Source: Marinibium conchae
GTDB taxonomy: Bacteria; Pseudomonadota; Gammaproteobacteria; Enterobacterales; Alteromonadaceae
NCBI RefSeq assembly: GCF_015595035.1
Contig: NZ_JADNRN010000004.1
Location: 124,001-188,000, forward strand
Length of the DNA: 64,000 nt
Direction of reading: 5' to 3'
Below the pieces are notes generated by a model. The model was not told the DNA's origin. It made no database searches and saw only the letters and a list, made by a program, of their open reading frames with translations. This document shows positions 50,864 to 58,649 of this stretch, in pieces (within the stretch, counting starts at the first letter, position 1; each line of letters begins with the position of its first letter). The position numbers and the translations under genes are program-made.

Positions 50864-51427
50864 TTAGCTTTTTTTACTAGGAAGGAAGCGCGTGATCTTG
50901 GTGCCCATTTTCATCAAAGAAACCAAACTACTAGTTGGTAAACGCCTTATTTGCTCATACCACTCTGTGAGTGTGTTCATGAAGGTCAGCATTTCGCTAA
51001 TTTGCGCTTTGACTTGCTTTGGCGTCTCTTCATCATTTTGCATGTCGAGCTCACATTGTCGAAGCATGCTTAGAATTGGGTCAATTTCACGTTTCTTTCT
51101 ACCCTCAACAATAGTCAGAAACATTGACCAAGTATCACCTTTTACGCAGAAATGATCTCGACGATCGCCAAGCACTGAGTGGGTTTTAATCAAATCCCAA
51201 CTTTGTAATTCTTTAATGCTAGTACTGACGTTTGAACGCGCGACTGATAAGGCTGCTGCTATTTGTTCAGCATTAACCGGGGCTTTAAGTAAATATAAGA
51301 GCGCATGAATTTGTGAGACAGTACGATTAACTCCCCACCGTGTTCCCATTTCTCCCCAGTGTAATATGTAGGTTTCCATTAACGGTGTAATGCGAATGTC
51401 ATTGCCATTGATTATGTTGTTATTCAT
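50864..51427 (-). CDS. GbsR/MarR-type transcriptional regulator
   Basis: The ATG at 51427 gives 187 residues; a GTG 5 codons upstream is an alternative. The winged helix (about residues 35-100) contains VNRTVSQIHALLYLLKAPVN and VARSNVSTSIKELQSWDLIK, as in GbsR. Family knowledge: GbsR represses glycine-betaine/choline genes, but this subfamily also regulates other operons. The downstream methyltransferase is the likely target. A short inverted repeat (ATTTCTGTA/TACAGAAAT, 51450-51469) lies just upstream and may be its operator. Confidence 0.87.
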   Translation of the reverse strand: MNNNIINGNDIRITPLMETYILHWGEMGTRWGVNRTVSQIHALLYLLKAPVNAEQIAAALSVARSNVSTSIKELQSWDLIKTHSVLGDRRDHFCVKGDTWSMFLTIVEGRKKREIDPILSMLRQCELDMQNDEETPKQVKAQISEMLTFMNTLTEWYEQIRRLPTSSLVSLMKMGTKITRFLPSKKS

Positions 51428-51449
51428 TGCGTTTCGACTCACTCATTCA

Positions 51450-51469
51450 GTTATTTCTGTACTTACAGA
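51450..51469. promoter_or_regulatory. putative operator upstream of the GbsR-type gene
   Basis: The perfect 9-bp inverted repeat ATTTCTGTA-CT-TACAGAAAT lies 22 bases upstream of the regulator ATG. Its compact symmetry with a 2-base centre suits a dimeric winged-helix regulator, most simply GbsR autoregulation. Confidence 0.55.
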
Positions 51470-51542
51470 AATAACTGTAATTCATGAATTGATAATATGC
51501 AAGGTTTCGAGAGTTGAGAATGAAAATATAAGTTTTAGTATC

Positions 51543-52223
51543 TTACACTTGGGATGCCTGACGAATTAGGTTGTGATACACATGGTGCAAACGATCTAAC
51601 TCCTCTCGCGCGATACTGGGGTTTTGAAGCAAAGCCTGAATGCTTTGGTCTAATTCATACAAAGTTTGTCGCATAAGAATATCAGGCACTAAGCTTTGCA
51701 TCCACGTAATTGCAGCCACACGCTTACCGTCTGTCACTGGCGTAACTTTGTGCAAGCTACTTGATGGATACAATACCGCATCACCCGCATTCAGTTTTAC
51801 TTTCTGCTCACCAAACTCTGTTTGAATGATCAGCTCACCGCCTTCGTACTCATCAGGCTCAGACAAAAATGTTGTCATCGACATATCAGAACGCAAAACC
51901 TCGTTGTTATGTGGCATACGCATAATGGCTGCATCAACATGAAAACCATAAGTTTCTCCACCAGAATAACGATTAAAGCACGGTGGAAAGATGCGATGTG
52001 GCAACGCAGCAGAAACTAGCTTCGCAGAATTCCCAAAAACACCGAGCAAGGCATTTGCGAGAGCTTGCACTTGCTTATCACTAGCGTCTGCTTGACCATT
52101 TTGCTTAACGCTTGAGGCCATGCCCATCGCTGTCTCTTTTCCATCATTCCATGGTACTTGATTAAGCACATTGCGATACTGACTAACTTCGACTTTACTT
52201 AACAATTGCTCAATCAAGACCAT
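51543..52223 (-). CDS. PiuC/YbiX-type Fe(II)/2-oxoglutarate dioxygenase
   Basis: The 226-residue protein has the double-stranded beta-helix ligands H-x-D in YGFHVDAA, distal His in SSSLHKVTPV, and Arg in KRVAAITW. It matches PiuC/YbiX, the PKHD-type hydroxylases found next to TonB-dependent catecholate receptors such as PiuA or Fiu. It lies 25 bases after the receptor gene and is likely expressed with it under Fur. Its hydroxylation substrate is unknown. Confidence 0.93.
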   Translation of the reverse strand: MVLIEQLLSKVEVSQYRNVLNQVPWNDGKETAMGMASSVKQNGQADASDKQVQALANALLGVFGNSAKLVSAALPHRIFPPCFNRYSGGETYGFHVDAAIMRMPHNNEVLRSDMSMTTFLSEPDEYEGGELIIQTEFGEQKVKLNAGDAVLYPSSSLHKVTPVTDGKRVAAITWMQSLVPDILMRQTLYELDQSIQALLQNPSIAREELDRLHHVYHNLIRQASQV

Positions 52224-52248
52224 AGCTTTGTTTCCTGTATCTCTTTAT

Positions 52249-54552
52249 TTAAAATTCGTAGGTTAGCGTCGCACGTGCTGAACGAGCATCACCTAAGTAC
52301 ATAAACGCTCCAGAGCGATAGGCGGCCGTCCAATACTCTGTATCAGTCACATTCCCAATGTTCACGCGTAAAGTAGTCGACTCGTTAAAGCTATAATTGG
52401 CGAATAAATTTGCGACATTATAGCTCGGCACAACAATACTATAGCGACTGTTGTCAGCATCGTAACCTGCAGCGCTGTCTGGCTGTCCACCGTACATTTC
52501 ACCTTTGCGAGTAAAGTCACCGCCAAACGCAAAATTTTCCGTTAGTTGGTAACGCAACTGAGCATAAAAACTGCTACCCGAGAAGTTACTTAGTTCAAGA
52601 CCAATATTACTTTCATCGTACGAATCGAGTACTTCTGAATCCATTACAGCAGCGCTAATTTGTAGGCTTAATTTGTCGCTTATATTGCCGTTCATTGCAA
52701 ACTCAAAACCATCGACTCTATTTTTACCTGTATTGAGTGAGCCAAGCGTTGAGTAGGCGTCGCCAACACTTTCCATAACATCAGATTTGGTCAACTGAAA
52801 CCAAGCTGCAGCTATGAATAGTTTGTCATCGAGCACCGACCATTTCGTACCAAACTCAATATTTTCGACTAGTTCTGGGTCGGCAACTGACGCCTGTTCT
52901 GGGTCTCCACATAAACCACCGTAACCGCAATTAGCACCAAGATCCGACTCTCCGCCATTAATATTCGTTGCGGTTGAGTAGGTAGCATATACATTCGCAT
53001 CATCTGTGATGCTATAGACTACTCCGAAGTGACCGTTGTAGAAGTCATCTTTATAGGCATAATCAAGTTCAGTACCTCGGCTGACGACATCGTTGCTGTA
53101 ATCAATACTATCGAAGCGTAATCCAGCAAAGACTTGCCAGTTGTCATTAATAGTGGCTGTATCCATGACATAAAAAGCTACTGTTTGAGCTTGAAACAAT
53201 GCGTCAGAATCTCCGCGTGTGAACGCACGCCCAATAATGCTGCTTGGGTTGTCAAATACATTGCCAGTTCCATCTAATAGACAATATGAATCACTAGCAC
53301 CACGACGACCGCTGGTTACACAGTTAAAGTCGTTCGTTCCCGATACACTATAAACGCCGTTGTCTACTTCTTCGTCAGTAAATTCAAAGCCAAAAAGTAA
53401 CTTGTGTTCGATGCCCGCTGCATCAAGCTCATAGATAAAGTTAAACTGAGTCGCAAAATATTCAACCTCTTGCCAACCTTGGTGAGTACTCAAGTTAATC
53501 GTTTCTGTACCGGGCGCAATTGAGTCAGTGCTATCTCTTAGTGTTCCACGAGCACCGGTAGAGATATAGCCATTACTCGTTTCACCATAGCGTGTTGAAT
53601 TATGAAAGGTTAGATTTTCATTAATGTCGTATTCAGTTCGAATAGTTAAGGCGAAAACGTCTGAATCAAGAAAGTCTTCATTTTGAGCATATACAGGAAT
53701 GTCTTCCACCGGAGACCGAGTATCTGAATCAAAATAACTCCCTAAATCTGGCGTATCTTCTGCATTTAAATAATAAAAGTCAGTAGATACTCTAAGATCA
53801 TCTAAGTTGTCATATAAACCTGATAGTAAAATGCCATGTCGACTTCGACTTATCCCTTCTCGACCAGGAGCATCTTCTTGTGCGCTTAGTACATTAATTC
53901 GAGTCGCAAAATTAGCTGAAACAGGTGTGTTATAGTCTAACCCTAAGCGATAAAAATCATCTGTTCCAAGGCTGGCATCAACACGACCAAAGTCGTAAGC
54001 TGTTGATGCTTTTTTAGAAATACTATTCACTGCACCACCTGATGAGCCGCGACCAGCAAAGGTCGAACTAGGTCCTTTGGTTATTTCAATTTGTTCTGTC
54101 GCAAAGCTCTCACGCGTGGTCATTCCGGGGTCGCGTAAACCATCTACGAATACATCAGAACGAGCCTCATGGCCACGTATAATATAGCGGTCACCAAAGG
54201 CGTTACCATTCTCGCCTGTTCCTAGGGTTACGCCCGCTTGAGCAGCTAAAATTTCTTTTAGATCTGTCTTTCCAGACTCTTCAATTTGATCTTTAGTTAA
54301 TACCGTAATTGTTTGAGGTGTATCTAACAACTCTGCAAGACGGCGTACATCGCCAGAGTTTTTCACGTTGTAAAGTGAATTACGAACACCGTGAATACGA
54401 ATAAGCTCTATTGCTTCTTCAGAACATTGTGAGTCAAGAGATTCACATTTTTCGGTAATTTCATTAGCAAAAGCAGTGTTCATTCCAATTGCTAAGGTGG
54501 TTAATAGCGCACCAGAACCCAGTGTAGAAAGTGTGTTTTTTTGCGAAGACAT
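52249..54552 (-). CDS. TonB-dependent catecholate-type siderophore receptor
   Basis: From ATG 54552 (AAGGA upstream), the product is 767 residues; an ATG at 54591 is an alternative. It has a signal peptide ending NTAFA, then a plug domain with TPQTITVLTKDQIEESGKTD-like region and RGSSGGAVNSISKKAS. A 22-strand barrel ends in the aromatic C-terminus TLTYEF. Residue blocks resemble Fiu/PiuA receptors. Family knowledge: it imports catechol siderophores across the outer membrane. A Fur box lies upstream and piuC downstream. Confidence 0.94.
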   Translation of the reverse strand: MSSQKNTLSTLGSGALLTTLAIGMNTAFANEITEKCESLDSQCSEEAIELIRIHGVRNSLYNVKNSGDVRRLAELLDTPQTITVLTKDQIEESGKTDLKEILAAQAGVTLGTGENGNAFGDRYIIRGHEARSDVFVDGLRDPGMTTRESFATEQIEITKGPSSTFAGRGSSGGAVNSISKKASTAYDFGRVDASLGTDDFYRLGLDYNTPVSANFATRINVLSAQEDAPGREGISRSRHGILLSGLYDNLDDLRVSTDFYYLNAEDTPDLGSYFDSDTRSPVEDIPVYAQNEDFLDSDVFALTIRTEYDINENLTFHNSTRYGETSNGYISTGARGTLRDSTDSIAPGTETINLSTHQGWQEVEYFATQFNFIYELDAAGIEHKLLFGFEFTDEEVDNGVYSVSGTNDFNCVTSGRRGASDSYCLLDGTGNVFDNPSSIIGRAFTRGDSDALFQAQTVAFYVMDTATINDNWQVFAGLRFDSIDYSNDVVSRGTELDYAYKDDFYNGHFGVVYSITDDANVYATYSTATNINGGESDLGANCGYGGLCGDPEQASVADPELVENIEFGTKWSVLDDKLFIAAAWFQLTKSDVMESVGDAYSTLGSLNTGKNRVDGFEFAMNGNISDKLSLQISAAVMDSEVLDSYDESNIGLELSNFSGSSFYAQLRYQLTENFAFGGDFTRKGEMYGGQPDSAAGYDADNSRYSIVVPSYNVANLFANYSFNESTTLRVNIGNVTDTEYWTAAYRSGAFMYLGDARSARATLTYEF

Positions 54553-54631
54553 ATTGAATATCGATCCTTGGATTATTGTTTGTGTTGTCATTTCAGGAGC
54601 GATTGTAATAAAGCTTCATAAATAAGTAAAT

Positions 54632-54650
54632 ACAAATGATAATCATTATT
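54632..54650. promoter_or_regulatory. Fur box between the TonB receptor and the microcin-like genes
   Basis: The 19-base site matches the Fur consensus GATAATGATAATCATTATC at 15 positions; its core AATGATAATCATTAT is exact. It lies 80 bases from the receptor ATG and about 195 bases upstream of the divergent microcin-like gene. Confidence 0.8.
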
Positions 54651-54756
54651 ATTTAATTAAATATCAAGGCTAATGTTTATGTCAAAAAACTAGTCCTCAC
54701 TACAGTAGTTTCCTCTACTTTTTCATTGCACACTATGCTCTCAAGCTTGAAATCCG

Positions 54757-54789
54757 AGTTAAGAAATAGCTGTTGTTTTATTCTTAACT
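54757..54789. promoter_or_regulatory. 9-bp inverted repeat upstream of the microcin-like genes
   Basis: AGTTAAGAA (54757-54765) and TTCTTAACT (54781-54789) are perfect complements separated by 15 bases, 54 bases before the first microcin-like ATG. It could be an operator or a leader hairpin; no U-run follows. Confidence 0.45.
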
Positions 54790-54843
54790 TTACCTGACTT
54801 GGTAATTCATAACTAAGTCTTTACCAATAACAAGGAAGTAAAA

Positions 54844-55056
54844 ATGAGAGAAATTAATGAAGTTGAAATTGAATTAATTAGTGGCGCTGGTGACATTGCA
54901 GACGCTGCTCAAGGAGCTGTTGCTGGCGGTGCATACGGTGCTGGTGCGATTGGCATCGCTGTTGCCATTGGCGCAACAGTAACAGCGCCAGTTACCATTG
55001 GTGTTATTGCGGTTGCTGCTGTTGCTGGTGCCACTTATGAATTTTTAACAGACTAG
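54844..55056 (+). CDS. class II microcin-like precursor peptide 1
   Basis: The 70-residue peptide starts after AAGGAAG. Its leader, MREINEVEIELISGA, closely parallels that of microcin L (MREITLNEMNNVSGA), and both are followed by GD. The expected C39-type cleavage is after residue 15. The core of about 55 residues is rich in Gly, Ala, Ile and Val and has no Lys or Arg. It forms one or two membrane-spanning helices with small-residue motifs. There is no Ser-rich C-terminus, so siderophore modification is not suggested. The function as a toxin is inference. Confidence 0.75.
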   Translation: MREINEVEIELISGAGDIADAAQGAVAGGAYGAGAIGIAVAIGATVTAPVTIGVIAVAAVAGATYEFLTD

Positions 55057-55068
55057 AAGGAACTAAAA

Positions 55069-55317
55069 ATGAAAGAATTAACTACATATGAGTTGGCGGA
55101 AGTATCTGGCTCAGGCGTTTCCGGTGGTGATGCTGTAGAGTCGGCCGGCGCAGGTGCATTAGCTGGAGCAGGCACAGGAGCCGCTATTGGCAGCGTTTTA
55201 GGTGGGCCAGTTGGAGCAGGTTTTGGTGCTGTTATCGGTGGTTTGGTTGGCGCTGTGGCGTTTGGCGTAGACAACGTCGTTGATCAAATCCAAGCTGATG
55301 GTGGCAACGTTTCTTAA
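55069..55317 (+). CDS. class II microcin-like precursor peptide 2
   Basis: The 82-residue peptide lies 12 bases after peptide 1, with its own AAGGA site. The leader MKELTTYELAEVSGS is followed by G, resembling the colicin V leader (MRTLTLNELDSVSGG). The core is built of Gly/Ala repeats with several GxxxG-type motifs (GAGTGAAIGSVLGGPVGAGF) and ends in an acidic polar tail. Two adjacent precursors suggest a two-peptide bacteriocin. Gly-rich leaderless hydrophobic proteins of other kinds cannot be excluded. Confidence 0.75.
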   Translation: MKELTTYELAEVSGSGVSGGDAVESAGAGALAGAGTGAAIGSVLGGPVGAGFGAVIGGLVGAVAFGVDNVVDQIQADGGNVS

Positions 55318-55332
55318 AACTGCTATTATTTG

Positions 55333-55357
55333 GGTCGGCTTATTTCGTAAGCCGACC
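55333..55357 (+). terminator. strong hairpin between the microcin-like genes and the membrane protein gene
   Basis: GGTCGGCTTA (55333-55342) and TAAGCCGACC (55348-55357) form a perfect 10-bp stem with loop TTTCG, 16 bases after the second peptide stop. Only a short A-rich run follows, so it may be a partial terminator or a 3' stability element that favours peptide expression over the downstream gene. Confidence 0.6.
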
Positions 55358-55384
55358 TAAACAAAAATTATCAAGGAAGACATA

Positions 55385-55807
55385 ATGAAGAAAACATATT
55401 TTTATATAGCGATACTCTCTTGCTACAACTTTGCATTTACGGCAGCAAATAATGCGTACGTTACTTTAAGTATCTGTTTGTTACTTATCGCCAGTTATGT
55501 ATCTGCACATGCCTATAAGCACTTTACAGGGAATGCATTGGTGCTAGAGGCCGAGCGTTTGCCGATTTTAAGATTCTTTAGCATCCTGATACGAGACAAC
55601 AAGGTGCAAACTCAGCAAAACGATAAATCTCTTTTTTATGTTATGGCAATTAATGCGATGTCGCTTTCATCTGCTATATGTATTTTATTTGCAAGACCTG
55701 AGTTATCGTTATGGACTATAAGCCTAGCTTGCGCGGCTTTTTCAATTCTATTTGCGATTTTCATGACGCGCCATTTCAGCGTAAAAATACCTCAAGGGCA
55801 GAACTAA
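55385..55807 (+). CDS. four-helix membrane protein, candidate microcin immunity protein
   Basis: The 140-residue protein has two pairs of hydrophobic helices (about 5-22, 25-44, 83-101, 105-126) joined by a basic cytoplasmic loop (GNALVLEAERLPILRFFS). It has an AAGGAAG ribosome binding site and lies 67 bases after peptide 2. It has no recognisable family. Family knowledge: microcin immunity proteins are small, poorly conserved inner-membrane proteins encoded directly after the toxin, which this fits. The assignment rests on position and topology only. Confidence 0.6.
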   Translation: MKKTYFYIAILSCYNFAFTAANNAYVTLSICLLLIASYVSAHAYKHFTGNALVLEAERLPILRFFSILIRDNKVQTQQNDKSLFYVMAINAMSLSSAICILFARPELSLWTISLACAAFSILFAIFMTRHFSVKIPQGQN

Positions 55808-55925
55808 AAACTGCCGAGGTACCCACCCTACTAAATTAACGGACGTAAAAAAACAGGCTATTTTCGAACTATCTTTGATAAGTGGTTACTGAGAGGTGAA
55901 CATTAACAAGAAGGTAGGACTTAAC

Positions 55926-56531
55926 ATGACGTTCAACAAACTATTAGCTAGCACCGTTATTTGCTTTTATTCCTTTTCTGCGTCTGCCATCGACGCAAAT
56001 CTTGAGCAAGAATATGTGCCAAAAGGGTGGTACAAAGCAGGTAGTCAGCCAGACGGATATAGAGTTGGTATAGAGCTTGAAGGCAGTTTAGACGGAACTC
56101 AGGTTGCCTTTATTGAATCAAAAGCAAATGCTGGTGAAAAGTTTGCTACCCTCATGCAACACGTTGAAGCAAGCGCTTATATTGGGAAAAAGGTAAAAAT
56201 TTCCGTTAGCCTTAAAAGTCACGAACTTGATAATTGGGCGGGAGCATGGATTAGGGTTGATGGCCTAGTTGCTGGTAAAAGCACAATGTTATCAATGGAT
56301 AATATGTCGGATCGTCCATTATTAGAAAGCACACAATGGAATCGATACGAAATGGTTGTAGATGTTCCGGATAATGCCACAACACTCAACTATGGTGTCT
56401 TGCTGCAAGGAAGAGGTAAAGTGTGGATGGATAATTTCGAAATTGATACCGTAGACGATTACACACCGGTAACAGCGCAATGGCCGAAAAAGGTAGAACA
56501 GCCTGTCAATCTAAGTTTCGATATTGAATAA
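55926..56531 (+). CDS. secreted beta-sandwich protein of unknown function
   Basis: I chose ATG 55926, which follows AGGA at a 6-base distance, rather than GTG 55896. The 201-residue product has a signal peptide ending SFSASA. A galactose-binding-like domain seems present (VSLKSHELDNWAGAWIRVDG, then GVLLQGRGKVWMDNFEID near the end). Such jelly-roll domains bind sugars or other surface ligands; none can be named. It lies upstream of, and in line with, the ECF sigma gene and may be part of its regulon. Confidence 0.65.
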   Translation: MTFNKLLASTVICFYSFSASAIDANLEQEYVPKGWYKAGSQPDGYRVGIELEGSLDGTQVAFIESKANAGEKFATLMQHVEASAYIGKKVKISVSLKSHELDNWAGAWIRVDGLVAGKSTMLSMDNMSDRPLLESTQWNRYEMVVDVPDNATTLNYGVLLQGRGKVWMDNFEIDTVDDYTPVTAQWPKKVEQPVNLSFDIE

Positions 56532-56584
56532 AGCTTTGTTCAGTAGCGTCTTATTTATATCTTTATGGCCTTTAGGTGGACAAA

Positions 56585-57247
56585 ATGACAAAGGATATGT
56601 CGGTTAAGCATTTATGTAGCTTCGATGAGGAGCTACATAAACCATCGATTCTTACTTTTAGCGACGAACAACTTCTATCACAGTTTTTGTCAGGCAATCA
56701 CAATTCTTATAACCAGCTGGTGGAACGCTATAAGCACAAAATTTTTGAGTTTGTATACTTTCAAGTTAAGCAGCGCCAAGATGCGGAAGATCTAACGCAG
56801 GAAACCTTCATACAATTATTTAGGAAGGCAGACTTGTTTCGCGGTGATTCCAAATTTAGTACTTTTCTGTATTCAATTGCCAAGAACCTTGTTTTTAATT
56901 TCTTTCGCACTAAAAATAGACGCATACGACTACTCGGTATTTTTAAAAAGGACGCTGATGACGAGCCCGCTCATAGCACCTTACTTATTGAGCATAGTGA
57001 TATAGACGCTTCACCATCTTTGGAATTAGTCGTAACGAAGAAGCTCACTACTGAGATGCTTAGCAAGGCTATAAGTGCCTTATCGGTTGATGATAGGCAG
57101 CTCATATTCTTAGCCGACCGCGAAAACTTTAGCTACCAGCAAATAAGTCATATTCTGAACATAAAAATAGGCACGATACGCTCGCGCCTGCATGCAATTC
57201 GGAAAAAGTTAAGCCATGAATTACGAGATCCAGATGATGATATGTAA
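56585..57247 (+). CDS. ECF-type RNA polymerase sigma factor
   Basis: ATG 56585 follows AGGTGGA and gives 220 residues. Region sigma-2 (about 40-110) contains DAEDLTQETFIQLFRKADLF, and sigma-4 (about 160-212) contains the helix-turn-helix YQQISHILNIKIGTIRSRLH. Sigma-1.1 and sigma-3 are absent. Family knowledge: ECF factors respond to envelope signals through a membrane anti-sigma factor, here the next gene, which overlaps by 32 bases. The regulon is unknown. Confidence 0.93.
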   Translation: MTKDMSVKHLCSFDEELHKPSILTFSDEQLLSQFLSGNHNSYNQLVERYKHKIFEFVYFQVKQRQDAEDLTQETFIQLFRKADLFRGDSKFSTFLYSIAKNLVFNFFRTKNRRIRLLGIFKKDADDEPAHSTLLIEHSDIDASPSLELVVTKKLTTEMLSKAISALSVDDRQLIFLADRENFSYQQISHILNIKIGTIRSRLHAIRKKLSHELRDPDDDM

Positions 57248-57800
57248 ACAAATACAAGAGTGTGTTGGTGAGCATACTAACGAGAGGCTGGCGCTAGGCC
57301 CAGACATGACTACCCACTTGCAGCACTGCGAAGAGTGTCAACAATTCCTAGCCACTACAGAAGAACTTAAAGCTGGTATTAAAGCGCTTAAATTGCTTAG
57401 TTTAAGCGATGATTTCAGTAAAAAGTTACAACAGCGAATTACTGCTGAAGGAATGACGGCAAGAAGGCATTCTAGCGCCTCTTGGCTTCAGCGCAGAGCT
57501 CAAGGTTTTCTAACAAATCAATCTTTGGCTGCATGCGCTGCTGCCTTTGTTATTGTGCTTACTTTTCACGTACACAAGCAAGTTAACGATTATCGTATGA
57601 ACGAGCAGCAAAGTGCGCAGCAACGTCAGCTAGTTACTCAGTATTTGATTGAACGTGGTGAAAGACATGCCATGGACTATCGAATGATGGCTCTACTAGA
57701 GCCTGAATTACATAGTATTAATTCGCCCTGTTCAGAAGCCGACGCAAGCCTTTTTTGTGAGCAAGAAATACAAAGCCAAGAGCTAAAAAAGGCTTTATAG
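57216..57800 (+). CDS. membrane anti-sigma factor with zinc-finger domain
   Basis: The 194-residue protein (starts at 57234 or 57237 are also possible) has the anti-sigma zinc motif H34-x3-C38-x2-C41. A single membrane helix spans about residues 105-120, and a periplasmic Gln/Glu-rich tail follows. Family knowledge: ZAS-type anti-sigma factors bind their cognate ECF and release it on signal. The overlap with the sigma gene indicates coupled, stoichiometric synthesis. Confidence 0.87.
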   Translation: MNYEIQMMICKQIQECVGEHTNERLALGPDMTTHLQHCEECQQFLATTEELKAGIKALKLLSLSDDFSKKLQQRITAEGMTARRHSSASWLQRRAQGFLTNQSLAACAAAFVIVLTFHVHKQVNDYRMNEQQSAQQRQLVTQYLIERGERHAMDYRMMALLEPELHSINSPCSEADASLFCEQEIQSQELKKAL

Positions 57801-57826
57801 CTTTTATATTTTATAAAGGATAAAAG

Positions 57827-58609
57827 ATGAAAACTGGCTTAACACTGATAGCCTTGTCGGGGCTCTCAGCCTTGATAGGGTATATAGTTTATCCAATCCT
57901 TAACTCCGGCACTTTTCCTTCAAAAGAAGTGACAACTCATTTAACTAATGAAATAAGTTTGCACGAAAGTCATCAGGATACATGCGATATAAATGTAGTC
58001 AGCGCTCAAGGTATAAAACCTTTGGAAGACAAAGTAAGCCCAAGTCATGATACTTTATCGCAGCAGGCTGACTCCAACATTAAGCCGACAATTGAGCAAA
58101 CTCCTTTTAGTAAACTTGATAACGAGTTAACAAATATTGAAAGAGCACAGCAACTATCCTTGGAAACAAAGGAACACATCCGTTGGATAGAAAAGCATAA
58201 ACAAGAAATTGAAGCTCTGGTTGAAGAAAGCGCACCGGATAATATAGTTAAACCTTTTCTTGAAAAAATAATGTTTGATAACCCTGCTTTAGACTCAGGT
58301 AATCTATTAAATGAAGCAGAGTTTGATGAGTCATGGGCTTATGCAACACAACAACTGATTCAAGATGCAATTCAATTGAGTCCAAATGCAGAGTCGATCA
58401 CAATACAGAAAATTGAATGCAAATTTGCTGTCTGCGACATCTTGGCAACGACAAATAAGGTAGGAAGCTGGGTGCTAGTTCAAAATGACTTAATTATGGC
58501 CATGTATAGCGCGGAATATAAGTTAAATCATAGTCAAGGCAACAAAGTGACTTACCTAGATTTGGCTGCTGGCCAGGAGCATGTTTATAGTCAGTTTGTA
58601 TTTAATTGA
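57827..58609 (+). CDS. membrane-anchored hypothetical protein of the sigma operon
   Basis: The 260-residue protein has an N-terminal anchor helix (about 4-24), a disordered linker to about residue 95, and a folded alpha/beta domain. That domain contains a Cys pair (KIECKFAVCDILA) which could form a disulfide. It follows the anti-sigma gene by 26 bases with an AAGGA site, so it belongs to the same operon. It may help sense the signal in the periplasm, but I do not recognise a family. Confidence 0.7.
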   Translation: MKTGLTLIALSGLSALIGYIVYPILNSGTFPSKEVTTHLTNEISLHESHQDTCDINVVSAQGIKPLEDKVSPSHDTLSQQADSNIKPTIEQTPFSKLDNELTNIERAQQLSLETKEHIRWIEKHKQEIEALVEESAPDNIVKPFLEKIMFDNPALDSGNLLNEAEFDESWAYATQQLIQDAIQLSPNAESITIQKIECKFAVCDILATTNKVGSWVLVQNDLIMAMYSAEYKLNHSQGNKVTYLDLAAGQEHVYSQFVFN

Positions 58610-58649
58610 TATATTTAGGGTTGATTCTTACCATTATGAATAAGCAACT

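Noticed and set aside
54844-55317. Siderophore-modified (class IIb) microcin assignment
   Set aside because: Neither peptide ends in the Ser-rich C-terminus needed for that modification, and no glycosyltransferase or esterase genes of that type are nearby.
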